Source: Desulfobacteraceae bacterium
GTDB taxonomy: Bacteria > Desulfobacterota > Desulfobacteria > Desulfobacterales > Desulfosalsimonadaceae
Direction: 5' to 3'
Assembly (NCBI GenBank): GCA_003599885.1
Contig: QZKW01000073.1
Location: 1 to 50,925, forward strand
Length of the DNA: 50,925 nucleotides
Made by a program: the position numbers and the translations under genes. This document shows positions 45,924 to 50,925 of this stretch, piece after piece; the stretch's first letter is position 1; every line of letters begins with the position of its first letter. The notes under the pieces were generated by a model. The model ran no database searches, was not told where the DNA came from, and saw only the letters and a program-made list of their open reading frames with translations.

Positions 45924-46703
45924 TTATCCGATAAATTCACGGGCAAGGGCCATATAATCACTGGCGCCAAAACTGGTTTTCCGGTAATGCACCACCGGCT
46001 TTCTCACATCCGAACTTGAGGTGATGGCTGTATTGGAGCGGATGGTTGTTTTAAACACCAGATGGCTGTAGCGATCATCTGTCTGAAGCCTTTCAAGAAT
46101 ATCCCGGCTGATTTTTGTGCGTTGATCAAAAAAAGTCGGAACAATGCCAGAAATCCGAATCTTCGGGTTAATTTCTTCCTTGATATCATTGATGGTGTCA
46201 AATAAGTCCTCCAATGCCTTAAAAGCATAAGGATGGGTCTGGCAGGGGACCAGAACCTCGGTGGCCGCTGCAAACACATTGATGGTCAGCAGGGAAAGGC
46301 TGGGCGGGGTATCCATGATGATCACATCATAATCGCCGGAAACGTGATTGATGGCCTCTTTCAATCGATTTTCCCGGCCTTCCTCATCCACCAGTTCAAT
46401 CTCAGCTCCTGAAAGATCCATATGCGAAGGGATCAGGTCCAATTTTTCCCATGAAGTCCGGCAAACTGCGGCTTTGGCTTTAGTCGCTCCGCCATTGGTT
46501 ATTAAATCATAAACGCTGAGGGCGTCATCTGGAGTATCCACTCCCAGTCCACTGGTCGTGTTGTGTTGAGGGTCCATATCCACAATCAAAACTTTTTTCC
46601 CGGCAAGGGCCAGGGCCGCTCCGAGATTCACCACCGTGGCTGTTTTTCCCACACCACCCTTCTCATTGGCAATAGCCACAATTCGCGTATTTTTTTTTCC
46701 CAT
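45924..46703 (-). CDS. ParA/Soj-family ATPase (orphan)
   Basis: About 259 residues from the ATG at 46703 (ribosome site GGAGGCGAA). The deviant Walker A KGGVGKTATVVN is near residue 16, with the DMDPQHNTTSGLG and MDTPPSLSLLTINVF switch motifs following. These ATPases form gradients on DNA that move plasmids, chromosomes or protein clusters. No parB gene or obvious parS follows, and the next gene is a TetR regulator, so it is probably not the main chromosome-partition ParA. It may position a protein complex. Longer in-frame starts (to 46772) lack support. Confidence 0.88.
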   Translation of the reverse strand: MGKKNTRIVAIANEKGGVGKTATVVNLGAALALAGKKVLIVDMDPQHNTTSGLGVDTPDDALSVYDLITNGGATKAKAAVCRTSWEKLDLIPSHMDLSGAEIELVDEEGRENRLKEAINHVSGDYDVIIMDTPPSLSLLTINVFAAATEVLVPCQTHPYAFKALEDLFDTINDIKEEINPKIRISGIVPTFFDQRTKISRDILERLQTDDRYSHLVFKTTIRSNTAITSSSDVRKPVVHYRKTSFGASDYMALAREFIG

Positions 46704-46796
46704 TTCGCCTCCGTTTCCGTTGAACGTAATCATCCGCTCCAAGCCCGAATACCCGCTCGGGCCAAAATTCACGCCATGTTTGAAGAAACTCCCACA

Positions 46797-49049
46797 TTAA
46801 TGGATTGACACAGCATTTTGCCGAATCGCTCCACCGAATCGCTCCAATTGATCGGTAACGTCGCTCACCTTCTTTGCGGCCTCTTGGAAAGCGAAAAAAA
46901 GCTGTTCTTTGTCCACCTGCTTGCCGGCCGCTGAGGTGGTTAACTGCGAAAGATCTTCCGAGTAATCATGAAACCGTTCCATCAGTGCATCAAAAATATA
47001 ATCCGATATGATATCCACCAGGCGAAAAATATACTGGAATTTAATATTTTCCCTGTAATTCTTAAAATGAAACAGCAGGCCTTCGACGGTTTCTTTCTTC
47101 ATCCGGGATACTGAATCCTGTAAGGCGGAAACAGCATTTTCTGTTTGGCTGCCGGCACGTTGACGAAACAATCGTTTGACGGCCTTAATAAAATTATAAT
47201 AGCCCAAACGCATGATGGCTTCGGTTTTAATGGCAGTGCTATAGTTCATTGTTGCTGAAGCCGGGGGAAGATCCAGCTTATTGTGTCTTTTGAGCATTTT
47301 GACATCCGGCTGAACCATGACTTTTTGATATTCGGCGGTGGTGCCGGAAACGGACTGTTCCATAGCGGAAGTATACTTTGTCAAAGCATCAGTGATCATC
47401 AAGGCATAGGGACCCGTAATAGAGTCAAAATATTCTTTTATTTTTTCTTCTTCATCTTTTACAAAATGGAATATTCTCGGATTAACATTTTCCGCCATGA
47501 ACGTATCAATATGGTTCTTAAATTCCTGGAATACCATATAAAGCGTATTGGAAAACCCATCGGCAGACAGATGGTCCTGATACTGATGGATGGGAACCGT
47601 ATCATTTTTCACAAAATCTATCAAAGCGGGAACGATCTCCCCGGACCGGGCGTCGAAAAAACGGTCCACATCCGCTCGAACTTCCCGCTTGATCTGCTGA
47701 ACAGCTCCCTCCAGAGTGCTTTTGACCATGGATTTTACCCGATCGATTTTTTTCTGTTGGGATTTAATTTTTTTAACCAGCCGGGCGGCCTCATCCGCCC
47801 CCTTGGTCAGAACTTCCTGGTTCACACGAATCCAGTGATCGAGACCTGAGACAATCATTTTAAGCCGCTCCGAATGATTCGACAGCAACAGGGAATACCG
47901 CTGGCTGGCCACGATCATCTGGAAATCAGCGATAAAATCCTTTTCCTGGGCGTTTAAAAATCCGGTTATTTTTTTTTCTTCCTCCCATTGGGCCAGGCGC
48001 TGCTGATCTTTGTGAGGAAGCGTTTTCCGATTTGCGCTGAATAGGCTCAAAAGCGCTGAATACGCATACACTTGAAGATCGGGTTTAATAATGGCAAGAT
48101 CAGTTGTTATTTTGCCAACAAGGGCTTTGAGTTCATCACAGGATTCATGCTCAGACAAATCACAGTTGACAACAAACACCATGGAATCCATGATCCCCAT
48201 TTTTTTAATCATGGACAAAAAATTAATATCCGCCTGACGGATGCCCGTCCGGGAGCTGATGACATAAATCAGCAGATTGGCAACCAACAGATAATCCTGG
48301 ATCATGGCCATGTGCAGAGGGTTGGGAGAATCACTGCCTTGACAGTCCGCGATTTCGATATTTTTATCGATATCTCCGGAATCGATTTCAAGGGAAATAT
48401 CTTTTAAATAAAATGCCAGGGTGTCATTGCCGGAAAAATCGCGGTGGGAGGAGAAATCCGCCCCATTATAGTCCTGAGTCAAGCGTCCAGATGACAAAAA
48501 GTCTTTAACCTGATCATATCCATTTAAATAGGATGATAAATACAAACTGTTCAGATTACGCGTATCATTAGACAGCAATTGTTTTGACTCAAGAGTCCCA
48601 AGAGCATGGGTAAGCTCCCGCCGGTCGGAATCAAGGCAAATATCAAACTTCTCCTTGCGGGAGCGCCATTCCATTGAAGGGAACAGTATCAGAGCCCTTT
48701 CGATGTCGGCATTCACCTCTTCCCAGGATTTAAAAAAAAGCCTGGCTGAAAGATTTTTTCCGCGACGGGTCCGTGTCACCATGGATGTGACGACCCCGGC
48801 TCCTCGTTTTAAATAATCCCCTGAAAACAATGAATTAATTAAAGTTGATTTACCGGATTTAATGGTCCCGATCACGGCCACCCGAAGGAGCTCATCGGAC
48901 AACTGGCGTTCGATGCTCTGACAAATATTTTCCCAACTGCTGAATGAATTCCGGGAGGTTCCCGGCATGGCGTTGATTGTCCCCAACAAACCACTGACCT
49001 TCTGATTGATGTTCAGCAGTTCGGTTTTAAGCTCCTCATAAACACTCAT
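46797..49049 (-). CDS. Large dynamin-like GTPase
   Basis: About 750 residues from the ATG at 49049. The G domain has P-loop GTIKSGKST (about 63), switch II DCQGSDSPNP and a G4-like VVNCDLSE. The long helical remainder has several coiled-coil stretches (VKKIKSQQKKIDRVKSMVKS) typical of the dynamin stalk. No strong transmembrane segment is evident. Bacterial dynamin-like proteins fuse or protect membranes and often work in pairs. A different dynamin-like gene lies at 29.1 kb, far away. The ParA gene follows 94 bp downstream on the same strand. The NKxD motif is degenerate, so nucleotide specificity should not be assumed. Confidence 0.8.
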   Translation of the reverse strand: MSVYEELKTELLNINQKVSGLLGTINAMPGTSRNSFSSWENICQSIERQLSDELLRVAVIGTIKSGKSTLINSLFSGDYLKRGAGVVTSMVTRTRRGKNLSARLFFKSWEEVNADIERALILFPSMEWRSRKEKFDICLDSDRRELTHALGTLESKQLLSNDTRNLNSLYLSSYLNGYDQVKDFLSSGRLTQDYNGADFSSHRDFSGNDTLAFYLKDISLEIDSGDIDKNIEIADCQGSDSPNPLHMAMIQDYLLVANLLIYVISSRTGIRQADINFLSMIKKMGIMDSMVFVVNCDLSEHESCDELKALVGKITTDLAIIKPDLQVYAYSALLSLFSANRKTLPHKDQQRLAQWEEEKKITGFLNAQEKDFIADFQMIVASQRYSLLLSNHSERLKMIVSGLDHWIRVNQEVLTKGADEAARLVKKIKSQQKKIDRVKSMVKSTLEGAVQQIKREVRADVDRFFDARSGEIVPALIDFVKNDTVPIHQYQDHLSADGFSNTLYMVFQEFKNHIDTFMAENVNPRIFHFVKDEEEKIKEYFDSITGPYALMITDALTKYTSAMEQSVSGTTAEYQKVMVQPDVKMLKRHNKLDLPPASATMNYSTAIKTEAIMRLGYYNFIKAVKRLFRQRAGSQTENAVSALQDSVSRMKKETVEGLLFHFKNYRENIKFQYIFRLVDIISDYIFDALMERFHDYSEDLSQLTTSAAGKQVDKEQLFFAFQEAAKKVSDVTDQLERFGGAIRQNAVSIH

Positions 49050-49369
49050 TACATTACAACCTCTTACCATTGCTGTGTTTATCCGACTGACACAATTAAA
49101 GAGCATATATTGCATTGCCAACCGGAATTGTCAAAAAGATTTGACCGACACACCTTATTTTATAAGGATTTCACTCACAAAGGTATCCGATAACCGGCTT
49201 CTGGCCCAAAGATATTTAAATTCAATTTTCATGAAATAAAGGGACAAACAAATGATTCAAACAAAAACATCGTATAAATACGGTCAGAAGAGAGATGTAA
49301 CTTGTTAAATAAAGGATCTTATGGTATTTAGAAAAAATTCAAAACCGATAACAAAGGGGATCGTGTTAA

Positions 49370-49561
49370 ATGTCCAAAAAACATCCTGAATGTCCATTAT
49401 ATAATCCATTAAACTGCAAGGAATATTATAATCCGAGATTGTGCGCATTTGTTCGAAAAGACCGGATTTGTCTTAAAAAAAAGAAGCCCAAGCAGAAAAA
49501 ACCGGCCGAAAGCGTTCCGGAACAGGAGGCTGAAAACAATGAACAAAAAACGCCTTCCTGA
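49370..49561 (+). CDS. Small cysteine-containing basic protein of unknown function
   Basis: 63 residues. The first half has spaced cysteines (CPLYNPLNCKEYYNPRLC, then RICLKKKK) suggesting a metal-binding or disulfide knuckle. The second half is lysine- and glutamate-rich and probably disordered. The ATG is preceded by AAAGGGGATCG. It stands alone between the divergent large dynamin gene and the secreted TPR gene. The cysteine pattern and ribosome site argue for a real gene; I do not recognise the family. Confidence 0.55.
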   Translation: MSKKHPECPLYNPLNCKEYYNPRLCAFVRKDRICLKKKKPKQKKPAESVPEQEAENNEQKTPS

Positions 49562-49745
49562 TTTAAGGATGCTTCCCATATATCTGAAAAGCCTCCCCCT
49601 GTGCGGTCTGCAGCAAGTGATGTTTATACCGGCAATTATTCCACAAACCACTCATAAAAAATTATCATTGGCAAGTGACTAACACGGATATTTCCTTGCC
49701 TATAAAAGAAGACGTCCCACAAAATCGGCTTTCGTTAAAAAAAAA

Positions 49746-49777
49746 GTCCCCCTGAAACAGGGGGACAAAATTTTTTT
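49746..49777 (-). terminator. Strong Rho-independent terminator of the secreted TPR gene
   Basis: GTCCCCCTG (49746-49754) and CAGGGGGAC (49758-49766) pair perfectly around 3 nt. Read on the minus strand the stem is followed by a run of at least eight Ts, 29 bp after the stop of the TPR gene. On the plus strand AAAATTTTTTT follows, so it may work in both directions. Confidence 0.9.
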
Positions 49778-49794
49778 AAACTGCGCCGCGTGGT

Positions 49795-50583
49795 TTACAT
49801 TTCTGCCAACAGTTCCTTGGCGCGCTTGTTCCAGTATGTGTCCTTCGAAGCGTCTGTTATTTTGACGGCTTGATTTAAGAGATCTTTTGCTTCGTCTTTT
49901 GTTTTTCCACTTTCCATCAACATTTCAGCTAAATAAATCCGAACTTCCACAGTATCCGGGTCATTGTAAAACTTTGTTTTCTGAAATTCCCGATAATAAG
50001 CGATGGCCTTGTCTTCATCGTTCAAGGGCCAGGGGAGCACCTGCCAAAATCGGCCGAGGGAACCGACAGGGCCATACTTATCATACGATTTATCAATTTT
50101 ATAAGCGGTTTCAAAACTGTTTTGCGTTTTGTCCTTTAGCCCTTCTTTCAGCGCAGTCAGTATGCTGACCCCATCGGCATAGATACCGACACTCGTTCCA
50201 TACCAATAATACCCATCGGGTTTTGATGGATCAACGGCAATGGCTTTTTCAGCAAACCCCATTCCTTTTTTCCCGTATTCCTTGCAAATCTCTTCCCATC
50301 CGTTCATTTCGGATTTTTTAGCTGCAAGCCCATACTCGCGGCATGCCTGAGAAGCCATCCAGTTAGATTGGAAACCACCGGGATCTTTTTTGACCTCTTC
50401 CAGACAAATATCAAGCCCTTGTTTGCAAGATTCCACCGTGCCCTTATCAATCAGGGCCTGAGCCTGGCTCCAGATGTCAGCAGCCTGCCCAGTCGCCATC
50501 ATCTCATCCTCAGCCCGGGTATCAGACCAGCAAAAAAGAACAACCCCAAAAACTGCCAGCAACATGACCGCCATTTTTTTCAT
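49795..50583 (-). CDS. Secreted TPR-like protein (TAtT-type fold)
   Basis: About 262 residues from the ATG at 50583, behind CGGAGGAAATCGC. The signal peptide (MKKMAVMLLAVFGVVLFCWS) ends near DTRAED. No lipobox Cys follows the cleavage region, though a Cys lies inside the hydrophobic stretch. The mature part is helical with TPR-like repeats (GKKGMGFAEKAIAVDPSKPD; YYWYGTSVGIYADGVSILTA; EVRIYLAEMLMESGKTKDEA), reminiscent of TAtT, the periplasmic partner of some TRAP transporters. No TRAP genes are nearby. Single gene with its own terminator. Confidence 0.75.
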   Translation of the reverse strand: MKKMAVMLLAVFGVVLFCWSDTRAEDEMMATGQAADIWSQAQALIDKGTVESCKQGLDICLEEVKKDPGGFQSNWMASQACREYGLAAKKSEMNGWEEICKEYGKKGMGFAEKAIAVDPSKPDGYYWYGTSVGIYADGVSILTALKEGLKDKTQNSFETAYKIDKSYDKYGPVGSLGRFWQVLPWPLNDEDKAIAYYREFQKTKFYNDPDTVEVRIYLAEMLMESGKTKDEAKDLLNQAVKITDASKDTYWNKRAKELLAEM

Positions 50584-50745
50584 GCGATTTCCTCCGTTTT
50601 TTAATTGGTCTTTGATCCCATTGTTTTCAGTCAAATAGATGGGTTCCCATATTCTCGCTTTGTATACTAAAATGAACGCTGTTTTTCAAGATCAAATAAC
50701 GGGTTATAAAAAGAACCCCGTATGAGAAAAAGTTCGATAAAAAAC

Positions 50746-50783
50746 CAAAAAAAAAGGACTTCATCGTCAATGACTGAAGTCCT
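50746..50783 (-). terminator. Terminator of the tRNA operon
   Basis: Read on the minus strand, AGGACTTCA pairs with TGAAGTCCT (plus-strand positions 50775-50783 and 50755-50763) and nine Ts follow. It lies directly after the tRNA-Cys gene. Confidence 0.9.
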
Positions 50784-50792
50784 GTAATGGCT

Positions 50793-50867
50793 TGGAGGCG
50801 GCATCCAGATTTGAACTGGAGAATAGCGGCTTTGCAGGCCGTTGCCTTACCACTTGGCTATGCCGCC
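50793..50867 (-). tRNA. tRNA-Cys (GCA)
   Basis: On the minus strand the 75-nt cloverleaf begins GGCGGCATAGCCAAGTGGTA, has the anticodon loop CTGCAAA (anticodon GCA), the T-arm CCAGTTCAAATCTGG, the closing acceptor arm TGCCGCC and an encoded T-CCA end. It is the second gene of a tRNA operon and is followed by a strong terminator. Confidence 0.96.
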
Positions 50868-50875
50868 AAAAAAAA

Positions 50876-50925
50876 TGGAGCGGGAAACGAGATTCGAACT
50901 CGCGACTTCGACCTTGGCAAGGTCG
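50876..50925 (-). tRNA. tRNA-Gly (GCC), partial at window edge
   Basis: The 3' 50 nt are present on the minus strand: anticodon loop TTGCCAA (anticodon GCC), variable loop, T-arm GCGAGTTCGAATCTCG, acceptor end and encoded CCA. The 5' part (acceptor and D-arm) lies beyond the right end of the window. It is 8 bp from tRNA-Cys and cotranscribed with it. Confidence 0.93.

Noticed and set aside
45924-46703. Chromosome partition locus (parAB/parS)
   Set aside because: No ParB gene or clear parS site accompanies the ParA-like gene.
1-50925. CRISPR array
   Set aside because: No regularly spaced direct repeats of 24-40 bp were seen; the only regular repetition is the coding 360-bp PAS duplication.

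Overview
The window looks like a chromosomal contig from an anaerobic deltaproteobacterium-type organism (Desulfobacterota, perhaps Desulfobacterales). The basis is gene content only: a holB / PSP1 / metG neighbourhood, a Wsp-like chemosensory operon, a YcaO-TPR protein, dynamin-like GTPases and a tRNA-Gly/tRNA-Cys operon. The taxonomic call is an inference and no ribosomal marker is present. The backbone is of intermediate GC. Two stretches stand out by eye: an AT-rich block (about 31.3-39.2 kb) and a GC-richer block (about 39.4-45.1 kb).

Layout. 1-3.1 kb: the 3' end of holB (cut by the window edge), a PSP1/RicT-like gene and metG. 3.2-15.2 kb: an alpha/beta hydrolase, a triple-PAS LuxR-type regulator with a visible 360-bp tandem duplication, a membrane-anchored transpeptidase (PBP) overlapping a very large GlmS-like protein, a GMC oxidoreductase with a four-cysteine cluster, a small STAS-like protein and a YcaO protein with C-terminal TPRs. 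15.3-18.0 kb (minus strand): a BtuFCD/FecBCD-type importer whose three genes overlap at TGATG and ATGA. 18.2-29.1 kb: a tightly packed chemosensory operon (CheW, CheR-TPR, CheW, MCP, CheA-REC, REC-GGDEF, CheB, REC-HK-REC). Its parts list is that of the Pseudomonas Wsp system, so the likely output is cyclic-di-GMP. 29.1-31.3 kb: a dynamin-like GTPase with membrane segments, then recX.

31.3-39.2 kb is the most interesting part. It is an AT-rich accessory island whose left flank carries a truncated transposase remnant. It encodes an OYE-family flavoenzyme with an Fe-S-type cysteine tail, a cobalamin-type radical SAM enzyme, an ATC-hydrolase-like small protein, a left-handed beta-helix protein, a glycine amidinotransferase with its catalytic triad intact, and a PLP-dependent alpha-oxoamine synthase resembling the CqsA/LqsA autoinducer synthases. 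Together they suggest an undescribed pathway to a small guanidino- or aminoketone-derived metabolite, possibly a signal. Alpha-oxoamine synthase plus amidinotransferase is also the early enzyme pair of saxitoxin biosynthesis, but nothing here shows that the product is a toxin.

39.4-45.1 kb: a GC-rich, probably acquired ABC-2 exporter (ATPase, permease, permease, ATPase, lipoprotein-type HlyD adaptor), resembling E. coli YbhFSR-G with the double ATPase split into two genes. 45.2-49.1 kb (minus strand): a large dynamin-like GTPase, a ParA/Soj ATPase without ParB, and a TetR regulator whose homologues control such exporters. The right end holds a 63-residue cysteine-containing protein, a secreted TPR protein with a strong terminator, and a minus-strand tRNA operon (tRNA-Gly cut by the edge, tRNA-Cys complete) with its own terminator.
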